From positions 1 to 64,000 of the forward strand of contig NZ_JAKKFI010000069.1 of assembly GCF_022230955.1 (NCBI RefSeq): a DNA stretch of 64,000 bases. Reading direction: 5' to 3'. Position numbers and translations under genes: made by a program. A model generated the notes under the pieces. It had not been told where the DNA came from, did no database searches, and was given only the letters and a program-made list of their open reading frames with translations. Shown piece after piece: positions 38,647-47,052 of this stretch (its first letter is position 1; every line of letters starts with the position of its first letter). The DNA is from Micromonospora cabrerizensis. GTDB taxonomy: Bacteria; Actinomycetota; Actinomycetes; Mycobacteriales; Micromonosporaceae.

Positions 38647-39741
38647 TCACCGAACAGGGTTCGCCCATTCCTGCCCGGCGGTGACGACGGGCTGGCCGGT
38701 GCGTACCGATTCCTCGATGGCGAGGCTGATCAGATGGTCCTGGCAGGCCTCGGCGAGGGGATACGGCGCCGGGCCCTCCTCCCGCGCCCACGCGCCGGTG
38801 CGGGCGACGATGTCAGCCACCGCGATGTCGTCGTCGGACATCCCACTGCCGACGAACGGATTGCGATAGACCACGTCGCCGTCGAAGCTGATGTGCTTCA
38901 GGTCAAGCCCTTCCAGGTTCAGGTCCAGACCGGTCTGGCGACGGCTGAGGGTCGACTCCACCGGGGTGGTGGGGTCGACCAGCCGGACGACCCGGTCGTC
39001 AACCAGCTCGCCGAGCGAACCCCGCACCACCAACCGGCGGGTCCGCAGCGGGTTCCACCACTGGTTGTCGGTGAAGTCGTACAAACCCATCCGGCCGCCG
39101 AAGTCGATGGTCGCGAGGGTCGTGGAGAGCTGCTGTGGGGTGTCGTCACCGCTCCAGCCGGCGGGTGACAGCGGGTTGGCCAGCGGCGCGACGAATGCGC
39201 GCGCGCTGACCTCGGCGCTCTCGTGCCCGACCCCGAGCAGGCCACGGATCAGCGACACCGCGTGGTAGAGGTGGGTCGAGGAGATCTGGACCGACGTCGG
39301 CTCGCCGATCACCCCGGCGCGGACCACCGCCAGGCGGGCCGCGTGCCCCGGCATCAACAGATACTGCTCGGCGACCTGCACCAGACCGCTGCCGCCGACG
39401 TCGGCCCAGAGCGAGCGCAGGCCGGCAAGGTCGGGGGCAGGCGGCGTCTCGGCGAGCACCGGTACGCCGGCCGCGACCAGCTCCCGGGTCACGTCGGGAG
39501 TCACCGGCCAGGGCACCGACACGATGACGAAGTCCGGTCGCTCGTGGGCCAGCATCTCGGCCGTCGTGCGGAAGGTCGGAACGCCCCACTCGGCCGCCAC
39601 CTCGGCACCACGCGATGCGGTACGCGTCACCACCCCGGTCACCCGCAACCGCTCGGGCAGCAGTCGAGCCAGTCGGAGGAAGAACTCACCCCGCCAGCCG
39701 CTGCCGACGATGCCGAACCGGGTCTGGGTCACCGATGCCAT
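38647..39741 (-). CDS. Gfo/Idh/MocA family oxidoreductase
   Basis: A 364-aa NAD(P)-dependent dehydrogenase. The Rossmann fold begins FGIVGSGWRGEFFLRLARLL (GxGxxG-like), followed by VVTRTASRGAEVAAEWG, FVIVSVPWPVTPDVTRELVAAGVPVLAETPPA (EKP-like EtPpa) and EQYLLMPGHAARLAVVRAG. The C-terminal alpha/beta domain would bind a sugar or inositol. ATG 39741 with GGGAGGAG upstream decides the start over a codon five positions earlier. The EKP lysine is replaced by Thr (ETPPA), so catalysis may differ from typical members. Confidence 0.85.
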   Translation of the reverse strand: MASVTQTRFGIVGSGWRGEFFLRLARLLPERLRVTGVVTRTASRGAEVAAEWGVPTFRTTAEMLAHERPDFVIVSVPWPVTPDVTRELVAAGVPVLAETPPAPDLAGLRSLWADVGGSGLVQVAEQYLLMPGHAARLAVVRAGVIGEPTSVQISSTHLYHAVSLIRGLLGVGHESAEVSARAFVAPLANPLSPAGWSGDDTPQQLSTTLATIDFGGRMGLYDFTDNQWWNPLRTRRLVVRGSLGELVDDRVVRLVDPTTPVESTLSRRQTGLDLNLEGLDLKHISFDGDVVYRNPFVGSGMSDDDIAVADIVARTGAWAREEGPAPYPLAEACQDHLISLAIEESVRTGQPVVTAGQEWANPVR

Positions 39742-39831
39742 CTGGGCTCCTCCCATCGAGATCCGGATGCTAACCGCCGCGGCAGGCCGATGGCTGGGCC
39801 GGGCGTAGGCCGGCCAGCACCTCCGAGCGCG

Positions 39832-40365
39832 CTAGCTGTTCCAGCGCACGAAGAAGACTGTCTGGTGTTCCACGTCGAGGAACGCGACCCTCGTCTGGTT
39901 CCCCGCCGTGTACGAGGCGCTGTACCGCCACACCGGCTGCGTCGGCAGATACGGCGCGAGTGCCGGCCAGACGTCCGTGGGTGCGGCGGAGTCCGGCAAC
40001 TCGTCGGGGTCGAGCGTCGCGTAGGGCACGAAGTCGTACTGCTCCGCCAGCGCCTGCGCGTCCTCCGGACGCAGTCTCACCACGCCCTGGTACGCCCAGT
40101 CCGTCGGACCCGGCAACAACGAGCAGGGATTGCCCAACGGGCGCCCCTGCCAGTGGATCTCCGGGTAGGCACCGAGGCCCGGCAGCTCGTCCGGCGGGTC
40201 CCACCGATCCGTGCGCACCGTCGACTGCGCGGCGTCCACCGCCACCTGGCAGGTCCGCCGATCGGCCGCGTCGCCGCGGAGCAGCAGGAATCCGGCACCG
40301 ACGCTCAGGACGGCCAACGCCGGGATGGTCCAGACCGCCACGAGCAACAGCTTGCGCAGGTTCAC
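39832..40365 (-). CDS. Membrane-anchored hypothetical protein, 177 aa
   Basis: A protein of 177 aa with one N-terminal helix (LRKLLLVAVWTIPALAVLSV) and an external domain of about 145 residues containing two Cys (RRTC, NPCSLL). Aromatic-rich strands include WRYSASYTAGNQTRVAFLDV and QTVFFVRWN. GTG 40365 is the natural start, because the helix begins there. It is divergent from another anchored protein at 40475. I do not recognise the family. Confidence 0.65.
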   Translation of the reverse strand: MNLRKLLLVAVWTIPALAVLSVGAGFLLLRGDAADRRTCQVAVDAAQSTVRTDRWDPPDELPGLGAYPEIHWQGRPLGNPCSLLPGPTDWAYQGVVRLRPEDAQALAEQYDFVPYATLDPDELPDSAAPTDVWPALAPYLPTQPVWRYSASYTAGNQTRVAFLDVEHQTVFFVRWNS

Positions 40366-40474
40366 CGGCCCGACAGTAGACGTGGCCGCCCACCTGCCGC
40401 TTGAGGGCACCCGGGAGCACCGGGTGCTCACGTACGATCCGTTTCCGCGTGTTCCGGCAGGGGGTACGGAAGCT

Positions 40475-41296
40475 GTGCAGATCGACGGACGGCCCGCCAA
40501 GAGCAGTGGCAGCGAGGATCACGCCGGCCGTCGCCGGAGGATCGGTGGCGCAGCGGTGGGCGTCGCCGTCGCCCTCGCGCTCGTTGGCGGCGTCCTCCTC
40601 AGCCGCCGTGCGCCCGACCAGGCCACGACCCAACGCACGGCCGCCAGGACGGTGCCGGCCGCACTGCCACCCGCAGTGTCGGCCATCAGCTGGAATGCCG
40701 CGCTGGTTGCCCGCGACGACACCACCATCACCGTGTACGCCAGCATCGGCGACGTGCCCTGCAAGGAGCTCGTGGGACCACAGGCCACGGTCACCGAGCA
40801 GACGGACACCCAGGTCGTCGTCGTGGTGCGCGGTCAGATCGTCGACGCCACCGACTGCTCGACCAGTGGTACCCGGGCACCCCTCGTCGTGTCGCTGCAG
40901 AAGCCCCTCGGCAATCGGCTCCTCCGCGACGCCGCCGGCGCGCTGCCACCACCGGCCCTTTCCGAGCGTGAACTCCCGGACCTGGCCTCCGGCAGGAAGT
41001 GGAGCCCACACTCGACGCACTGCGACGACGGCTGGTGTCAGGGCTACAACGGCCCGAACGGCTCCACGCTGCTGGCGAGTGCGGGCCGCACGGTCGGAAG
41101 GGAATCTCCGGCAGCCGTCGGCACCGTCGCCATCGGCTCACACGAGGGCGTCATCACCGGCAGGGCGGACAGGTTCTGGCAGGTGCGGTGGAACGTCGGG
41201 GACGTGACGTACTCGCTGATGTTGACGCCCACCGAGGGCGCGACTTTCAGCCTGAAGCAGTTCCGGGCAGAACTCGCCAGCCTGAAGTGGAAGTAA
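40475..41296 (+). CDS. Membrane-anchored hypothetical protein, 273 aa
   Basis: A protein of 273 aa. A short basic cytosolic segment (HAGRRRR) precedes one helix (IGGAAVGVAVALALVGGVLL), and an external region with four Cys follows (VPCKEL, TDCST, HCDDGWC). Its C-terminal half (SREsPAAVGTVAIGSHEGVI-like, FWQVRWNVGDVTYSLML) is beta-rich. GTG 40475 has GGAAG eight bases upstream. Family unknown. Confidence 0.65.
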   Translation: MQIDGRPAKSSGSEDHAGRRRRIGGAAVGVAVALALVGGVLLSRRAPDQATTQRTAARTVPAALPPAVSAISWNAALVARDDTTITVYASIGDVPCKELVGPQATVTEQTDTQVVVVVRGQIVDATDCSTSGTRAPLVVSLQKPLGNRLLRDAAGALPPPALSERELPDLASGRKWSPHSTHCDDGWCQGYNGPNGSTLLASAGRTVGRESPAAVGTVAIGSHEGVITGRADRFWQVRWNVGDVTYSLMLTPTEGATFSLKQFRAELASLKWK

Positions 41297-41478
41297 CCGC
41301 GCGGCCCGCCCACCCCGTCGATCATGGAGTTGTGGTGCCAGCTTGATGCCATGGTGGCCGCTTTGTCACCCACCACCACCCCTCCTTGATCGACGAGGCG
41401 AGGGGGCGGTGGGCGCGCCGCGCATCGGCCCGCCCACCGCCTACCATCAGACGGGGTAGCCCCAGTCCGGTGAGGTGC

Positions 41479-44400
41479 TCATGAGGAGCAGGCGGCGACT
41501 GCCGCCGCACCGGACGAGACCGCAGTTACGCCCGCTGCGGCGATGGTCAGGGAGCTCCCGAGGGTCGGCGCTGCGGCGGCAACTGCTGCGGCCGTGCCCA
41601 GCGCTGCACCCACAGTCAACCCCAGGGCTGCCAAGCAGGCGAGGCTGGGCGCGAGACCGGTCGGGTCGACGTAGTTCACCGGGTTGCCGGCGGCGTACGC
41701 GTACCGGTTACCGATGGCCGGGTTCGCCAGGAAGCTCAGGCTGTCCTGTTGGGTGAAGCGGCCGGTGTTCGGGTCGTACCAGCGCCGACCGAACTTGGTC
41801 AGGTCGTCGTGACGGGTGCCGCTGGCGAAACCGAGCGCGTTGTCGATGATCTCGTTGCTGCTGCCAACCGTCTTCACCACCTTGCCGTACGGGTCGTAGG
41901 TGTAGGAGCCGGACAGTGAGCCGTCGTACTTGATCAGGGCGACCACCGAGCCCAGTCCGTCGAACACGTAGAAGTAGTGGTGGAAGGTGCTACCGGTCTT
42001 GCCCCGGAAACCGACCGGCGTGCCGAGCTGGTCGCGCTCGACGAAGTGCCGGCCGTAGGTGCCCGGCACGGTGTAGCTCTGCACCACGCTCTGGCCGTTC
42101 TGGTCGTTGCGACCGAAGAAGTACTCGTACTCGAACCGGGGCGTGCCCTTCCAGCCCAGCTCGATCTGGTCGGCCCCGTTGTACGCCCAACCGAGCTCGG
42201 CGCCGCCTGCGGTGAAGCCCCGCATCAGCTGCCCGGCGGAGTTGTACTCGAAGTCGCGCAGCGCCGAGCCGCCGAGCTGGTTGCCGGCCCCGTCGTGGGA
42301 GTAACCCGAGCTGGTGATCTGGTTGCCGGCGTTGTACGTCAGCGTCTGCCTGGTGACCCCGTTCACCTTCTCCGAGGTGCGGTTGCCGTTGCTGTCGTAC
42401 GCGTAGTCGTAGGTCTTGCCGTCGATGTCGGTGGCCTTGGTGAGCCGGTTGCCCTTGTCGTAGGTGTAGAGGCTGACCGCACCGCCGCGGTGGTGGTCGG
42501 TCTGCCACTGCCGCAGGCCGGTGTCGTCGGCCTTGGCAGTGGAGCAGGCCGAGGTGCCGACCCGCTTGGCATAGCAGTAGGAGACGTCGAAGACGGTGCT
42601 GGCCGTGCCGCCCTGCCAGCGCTTGCTGGTGGTCCGGCTGATCCGACCGGACTGGTCGAGGGTGTTGACGGTCTCGGCCACCGTCACCGAGGAGACGGCC
42701 AACTTCGTTGAGGTGCGACGCCCCTCGTCGTCGTAGGTGAAGGTGTAGGTGCCGTTGGCGGCCACCAGCTTGGTGAGCAGGTTGCGGGCGTTGTAGGTGT
42801 GGTACGAGCTGCCGCGCTCGTCCTGCTGCTCGATGAGGTTGCCGACCGGGTCGTAGACGTACCACAGTCCGCCGACGCTGCCGGTCCGCCGGCCGGTGAG
42901 CCGGTTCAGCCGGTCGTAGAAGAAGTTCTGGTACGCGTTGCCGTCGATGCGGGCGTAGACGTTGCCGCCGCCGTCGTACTCGTAGGCGACGTCGGGGATG
43001 TCCGGGTACTTGATCCGGGTGACCCGGTCGTCCAGGTCGTACTCGTACTCCTGGGTCCGTCCGGTGCCGTCCGTCGCCGTACGCACCCGTCCGAACTCGT
43101 CGTAGCTGAACTGCCGTGCCCCGAGCGTCGTCCCCGTCGGTGGGTTGATCGAGGTCAGCTGCTGGTTGGCGTCGTACTGGTAGGTGGTCCTGTTCGTGCC
43201 GTTGCCGGGGTCGGTCGACGAGGCGATCGTGCCGTCGGTGTTGTACTCGACCTTGGCCTCGGCGGCCAGGGCGTCCGTCGTGGACAACTGGTTGCCCGCC
43301 CCGTTGTACGTGTACGAGGTGCTGTTGCCCTGGCTGTCCGAGCCGGACGACGGCTGGAAGTTCGCCGTCGGGTTGGTGGGCGTCGCCACGTTCGCGTAGG
43401 CGAGGGAGGCCTTCGCCCCGGTCGGCGTGACGACCTGGGTCGGCGACTGCCCACCGTTCGCCTCGTACGAGGTCGTGGTGATCGCACCCGTGCCGCTCTG
43501 CGTCGACGCCAGGTCCAGGTTCGGGGTGTAGGAGAAGTTGCGGACCTTGCCGTCGGGGTCGACCAAACCCGTCACCCGCTTGTCGGCGTTGACGGTGTAC
43601 GTGCTGCGCGGCACCGAGGTGACCGGCTGCGACTGGTTGGTGTTGGCGTCGGCGACGAGCGTCTGGGTGGCCGACGGGTACGCCCACCGGGTGGTGGCGC
43701 CCACCGTCGGGTTCTCCGGCTGGAAGGCCCGGGTCAACGAGGTCACCCGGTGTGCCGAGTCATAGGTGATCGAGGTGGCGTTCCCGAGATTGGAACCCTG
43801 GATGCCGCCCGAGATCCTGGTGACCCGCCGCGACGAGTCGTACTCGAAACGGGTGTCTCTCCCGGTGGCGGAGCGGATCTGCGTCAGGTTGCCGTTGCTG
43901 GCGTAGCTGTACTTCACGCTGCGGTTCTGCCCGCCGGCGACGGTCTGCTCGATCGCCGAGAGGTAGCCGTTCGAGCCGTAGATCACCTTCGCGGTGCGGA
44001 CGCCCGTGGCGCCTCGGTTGGAGGTCACCGTGGTCAACCGGCCGCTACCGTCGTAGCTGTAGTCGGTGACGCCTTCGTTGCGGTCCTGGCTGCGGTCCAG
44101 CTGCCCGGCGGAGGTGAAGAAGAGCTTCCGGCCGCTGTCATGCTCGACCAGCTTCCACCCGGAGCCGTCGGTGGTGAGCGTCGCCTTGAACTCCTTGGCG
44201 GCGGTGTAGCCGGACCCGCTCGGGGTGAACCGCCCGATGACGCCGTCGGCCGCGACGTACGTGACCGAGTTGTCGTCCGCCTTGATCAGCCTGACGTCCA
44301 CACCGGCCCGCGTACGCCAGCTGTAGCCGAGCGAGCCGGTCGGCACCTCGCTGCCGGTGAGAAGGCTGTTGTAGGCCGCACCCAGCACGAGGCTGTCCGC

Positions 44401-44772
44401 GATGCCCGGCAGGGTCAGGTCGGTGCTGCGGATGAGCAGGTTTCCCGAGCCGGTGTTGACCTGGGCGGTCAACCGGTCGGTCAGTTGGAACGTGCTGAAC
44501 GTTCCGTTGCGGACCGGCCCGGTGCCGAGCGGCACGGAGATCGGTCCGGCGAGCTGGCTGACCGGAGCGTTCGACGGCCCCAGCACCCGCTTCTCCGGCG
44601 AACCGGGCGACGCGGGCTGGGCCGGTGGTGCCTGGGCGGGCTTCGCAGCCGCCTGCGGCGGTGCGGCGTGCGCCGGTACGACCAGCGCACCGGACGTCGA
44701 CGCCAGCAGGACAGCGAGCGCGACTCCGGTGGCACGTCGTCGGCCACCCGCCCTTGGTAGGAACCTGAGCAT
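41479..44772 (-). CDS. RHS/YD-repeat secreted protein
   Basis: A 1,097-aa exported protein. A signal peptide ends near AHA-APP. Many YD repeats follow (DYSYDGSGRLTTVTS, FEYDSSRRVTRI, YEYDGGGNVYARI, YTYDPYGKVVKT), which build the large beta-cocoon of RHS proteins. The RHS core (GRRWYDPNTGRFTQQDSLSF, then AYAAGNPVNYVDPTG) is near residue 1,000. Only about 57 residues lie beyond the core: an Ala-rich hydrophobic tail with no recognised toxin domain. ATG 44772 has AGGGGGAG upstream. No immunity gene lies downstream on the same strand. Confidence 0.9.
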   Translation of the reverse strand: MLRFLPRAGGRRRATGVALAVLLASTSGALVVPAHAAPPQAAAKPAQAPPAQPASPGSPEKRVLGPSNAPVSQLAGPISVPLGTGPVRNGTFSTFQLTDRLTAQVNTGSGNLLIRSTDLTLPGIADSLVLGAAYNSLLTGSEVPTGSLGYSWRTRAGVDVRLIKADDNSVTYVAADGVIGRFTPSGSGYTAAKEFKATLTTDGSGWKLVEHDSGRKLFFTSAGQLDRSQDRNEGVTDYSYDGSGRLTTVTSNRGATGVRTAKVIYGSNGYLSAIEQTVAGGQNRSVKYSYASNGNLTQIRSATGRDTRFEYDSSRRVTRISGGIQGSNLGNATSITYDSAHRVTSLTRAFQPENPTVGATTRWAYPSATQTLVADANTNQSQPVTSVPRSTYTVNADKRVTGLVDPDGKVRNFSYTPNLDLASTQSGTGAITTTSYEANGGQSPTQVVTPTGAKASLAYANVATPTNPTANFQPSSGSDSQGNSTSYTYNGAGNQLSTTDALAAEAKVEYNTDGTIASSTDPGNGTNRTTYQYDANQQLTSINPPTGTTLGARQFSYDEFGRVRTATDGTGRTQEYEYDLDDRVTRIKYPDIPDVAYEYDGGGNVYARIDGNAYQNFFYDRLNRLTGRRTGSVGGLWYVYDPVGNLIEQQDERGSSYHTYNARNLLTKLVAANGTYTFTYDDEGRRTSTKLAVSSVTVAETVNTLDQSGRISRTTSKRWQGGTASTVFDVSYCYAKRVGTSACSTAKADDTGLRQWQTDHHRGGAVSLYTYDKGNRLTKATDIDGKTYDYAYDSNGNRTSEKVNGVTRQTLTYNAGNQITSSGYSHDGAGNQLGGSALRDFEYNSAGQLMRGFTAGGAELGWAYNGADQIELGWKGTPRFEYEYFFGRNDQNGQSVVQSYTVPGTYGRHFVERDQLGTPVGFRGKTGSTFHHYFYVFDGLGSVVALIKYDGSLSGSYTYDPYGKVVKTVGSSNEIIDNALGFASGTRHDDLTKFGRRWYDPNTGRFTQQDSLSFLANPAIGNRYAYAAGNPVNYVDPTGLAPSLACLAALGLTVGAALGTAAAVAAAAPTLGSSLTIAAAGVTAVSSGAAAVAACSS

Positions 44773-44954
44773 TCATCTCCCCCTTGGCGATCCTCGAGAC
44801 ATGGGAAGCTCCGCGGACGCGCTGGGACGCAGCGTGTCGGCGGCAGCTGCGGCGGTCGCTCGTGGCCAGGAACGTGGGGACGTCCCGGCTGTCCTGTGAG
44901 GACGGTGGCGCCTGCCGCGAGATCGAGTAGAGCATCGATGATCGCCGCTGCGGA

Positions 44955-44991
44955 CCGAACGGCTGTTCGGGACCGTTCGGGCCAGTTCGAG
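44955..44991. promoter_or_regulatory. SOS-box-like palindrome with extra half-sites
   Basis: CCGAAC-GGCT-GTTCGG (44955-44970) is a perfect palindrome close to the actinobacterial LexA box (CGAAC-N4-GTTCG). Two more half-sites follow at exact 10-base steps: GTTCGGG at 44965 and 44975, GTTCGAG at 44985. It lies about 180 bases upstream of the RHS start and after the DUF4304 stop. The regulator is not proven. Confidence 0.45.
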
Positions 44992-45049
44992 ACAGGCCGA
45001 TGGCCGGTTCCGCACCCCTGGCCAGCGGGTCGGGAGGCAGGGCAGCCAG

Positions 45050-45649
45050 CTACTCGAGCGCTGCGGGCCGCCTCGACAGCATGAACGCCAGGTAGGGATG
45101 GTCAAGCCGACGGAAGTGGTCGATGCCGTTCAGCGGATCCGGCGGGCGGGCGCCGAAGAGCGCAGGCAGCTCATCCACCCGCCCATCGGCGAGAAGCACG
45201 TCAAGGTGTGTGTAGTGCGCGAGCCATGCATCGAAGGTCGGCACTACCTGCTCCGACAGTTCCCGACTGACGACAGCGCCGCATGCCTCGGCTTCCTCGA
45301 CCGACCGGATCGCCCACCGGTCGAAATTGTCGGAGTGCCCGGGAGCAGCGTCGAGCCGGGTCCACCACTGAGCGATCGACGCCGTGGGCCGGTCGCGGCA
45401 GTTCCCGCCCGGATACAGGTGTTCCTTCCAGGCGAGCCAAGAGACGGTGGCGACACCGAGGTTGACGTAGAAGAGCGAGGTGTCGCCACCGCCGCCCGTG
45501 GACCCTTGGAACTCGACGACCGCGGCATGGCCGGCATCGGAGATCCGGCGGAAGGTCCCGTGTGACCGTTTGAAACCGTGCCCTCGCAGCACCGGCCCGA
45601 CCTGCTTGGCGATCATGTTCAGGTATGCCTGCCGTACCGGACGCTCCAT
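45050..45649 (-). CDS. DUF4304 domain protein
   Basis: A 199-aa soluble protein. The N-terminal part (LNMIAKQVGPVLRGHGFKRS, then HGTFRRISDAGHAAVVEFQGS and FYVNLGVATVSWLAW) matches the DUF4304 fold, found in many bacterial proteins of unknown role. The remainder is helical and ends LDHPYLAFMLSRRPAALE. ATG 45649 (MERPVRQAYL) is chosen over a longer frame. It is upstream of the RHS gene on the same strand with a 277-base gap, so a functional link is possible but not shown. Confidence 0.75.
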   Translation of the reverse strand: MERPVRQAYLNMIAKQVGPVLRGHGFKRSHGTFRRISDAGHAAVVEFQGSTGGGGDTSLFYVNLGVATVSWLAWKEHLYPGGNCRDRPTASIAQWWTRLDAAPGHSDNFDRWAIRSVEEAEACGAVVSRELSEQVVPTFDAWLAHYTHLDVLLADGRVDELPALFGARPPDPLNGIDHFRRLDHPYLAFMLSRRPAALE

Positions 45650-45727
45650 GCACAAGATCGTATTGGCGGGTACGACAACGAAGCCGAGCCGAGCGGGACT
45701 GCCGCGCCCCAATGCCGCGCAAGATCG

Positions 45728-45762
45728 AAAAAGGCCGTCTCCGACGAGCGGAAACGGCCTTT
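45728..45762 (-). terminator. Rho-independent terminator of tRNA-Ala
   Basis: On the minus strand GGCCGTTTCC and GGAGACGGCC form the stem, followed by TTTTT (complement of 45728-45732). The stem lies about 10 bases after the tRNA-Ala 3' end. This is the most classical terminator in the window. Confidence 0.9.
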
Positions 45763-45771
45763 GACCTGGGG

Positions 45772-45845
45772 TGGAGCTGAGGGGATTTGAACCCCTGACC
45801 CCCTCGATGCGAACGAGGTGCGCTACCAGTCTGCGCCACAGCCCC
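45772..45845 (-). tRNA. tRNA-Ala (anticodon CGC)
   Basis: A complete cloverleaf on the minus strand. The acceptor GGGGCTG pairs with CAGCTCC, with discriminator A; CCA is not encoded. D-arm GGCGCAGACTGGTAGCGC, anticodon stem CTCG/CGAG with loop TTCGCAT (anticodon CGC), T-arm GGTTCAAATCC. The anticodon gives Ala. Confidence 0.95.
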
Positions 45846-45962
45846 CCGCCGGCGAACCGGCTTCGGTCCCACCCGGCTTACACCGGGCGGGCCGGCAGCA
45901 AGGCTAACAGGTCGCTGGGCCCCACCGCGAATCCGCCCCCGGCGCGGCGCTCCAGCCCTCGG

Positions 45963-46043
45963 CTTGATCCACTCGACTTCCTGAAAATCGGTGCATTCGG
46001 GACGCCACGACACCCCGACTTCCAGAAACCCGAGTCGACCAAG
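45963..46043. repeat. Dispersed intergenic element, copy A
   Basis: An imperfect palindrome running from CTTGATCCACTCGACTTCC to CGAGTCGACCAAG. It contains GACACCCCGACTTCC, which is also found in the copy at 53743-53824. The two copies share most positions over about 80 bases. It lies between tRNA-Ala and sepX, without coding character. Confidence 0.65.
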
Positions 46044-46069
46044 CCGGGCGCCAGGCAGCGCCGGCGCGG

Positions 46070-46846
46070 TCAGGCGCCTCGGCCGGCCTCGTAGGGGCGT
46101 CCGCGCAGGCCACCTGAGCGCCGGTACGAGACCGACCCGCCGTTGACCGCCGCCGGCAGGTCTCCCGGGCGGTCCAGGCCCATCGCGGCTCGGCGTACCC
46201 CCTCGCGCTGGGCGGCCAGTCGGCGCTGAGCCTCCCGGCGGGCCGCTGCCCGGCGGGCCTGCTCCCGGCGCACCTCGGCCTGCCGGGCAGCCAGCCAGGC
46301 CGCCTCGCGGGCCCGGGCGCGGCGGCGGCGACGCCCGGCGAGGGCGCGACCGCGCAGGTGGACCACGTACATGGCCAGGAGCAGGAAGGTGACCGAGAAG
46401 CCGATCCAGAAGCCGGGGCTGACGAAGAGCACGCCGATCAGCTCGACGACGTTGAGGAGCAGCAGGGCGGCGAGCACCCGGCGGCGGCGGTACACGGCGG
46501 GGGTGTGCTGTCGGCGCGGCGGCGGGCGGCGGCGGGACCGCTTGGGTGCGGGTGGCACGGCGCGCAGCCGACCGGAGCGGCGGGCGGCCGGGGGCGCAGA
46601 GACGGGCGCGGACAATACTCCTGTAGTCGCGTTCTCACTGAGGGTGACGATCAGTGAGCGCGGAGGGTGGACGGGTCGCCGTCCGGGCACAGTGCGGCGC
46701 CGCCGACGGCGTTGGAGCACCCGCGCCGTCGACTGCGCCCGCTCCGCCACCAGCCGCTCGGTGGCGTCGTACCGGCGGACCAGCGCCGGGGCCAGGGCGA
46801 GCAGGCCGGCGGCGGCGAGGACGGCGAGGAGCACCGAGGTCGGCAC
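46070..46846 (-). CDS. sepX: Divisome membrane protein SepX/GlpR-like
   Basis: A 258-aa membrane protein. An N-terminal helix (SVLLAVLAAAGLLALAPALV) precedes a basic Arg-rich linker, then a helix pair (VLAALLLLNVVELIGVLFVS, FWIGFSVTFLLLAMYVVHLR). The C-terminal tail is Arg/Ala-rich and coiled (REAAWLAARQAEVRREQARR). This topology and its place in the galU-glp-rimJ run identify it with the actinobacterial SepX/GlpR family, the membrane receptor for gephyrin-like Glp at division sites. GTG 46846 has GGGAGG at correct spacing, deciding the start. The assignment rests on topology and synteny. Confidence 0.8.
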   Translation of the reverse strand: MPTSVLLAVLAAAGLLALAPALVRRYDATERLVAERAQSTARVLQRRRRRRTVPGRRPVHPPRSLIVTLSENATTGVLSAPVSAPPAARRSGRLRAVPPAPKRSRRRPPPRRQHTPAVYRRRRVLAALLLLNVVELIGVLFVSPGFWIGFSVTFLLLAMYVVHLRGRALAGRRRRRARAREAAWLAARQAEVRREQARRAAARREAQRRLAAQREGVRRAAMGLDRPGDLPAAVNGGSVSYRRSGGLRGRPYEAGRGA

Positions 46847-47052
46847 CCTCACCCCTCCCGTCACCGAATTCGTCGCAACCGCCACCCGACCGCAGGATCT
46901 TCCACCGATCGCGCCTGGGTGCGTGGATCGTCCGGCCGGGGAGCGCTTGCCGCAGCTTGCAGTTACTTGAGGTTACGGCGCGCCGACCGGGATGCCACCG
47001 CGCCGCGCCGATCCCGTCTGTGGGACGGCGCTGAGGAAGTGCGGAAATCCTC

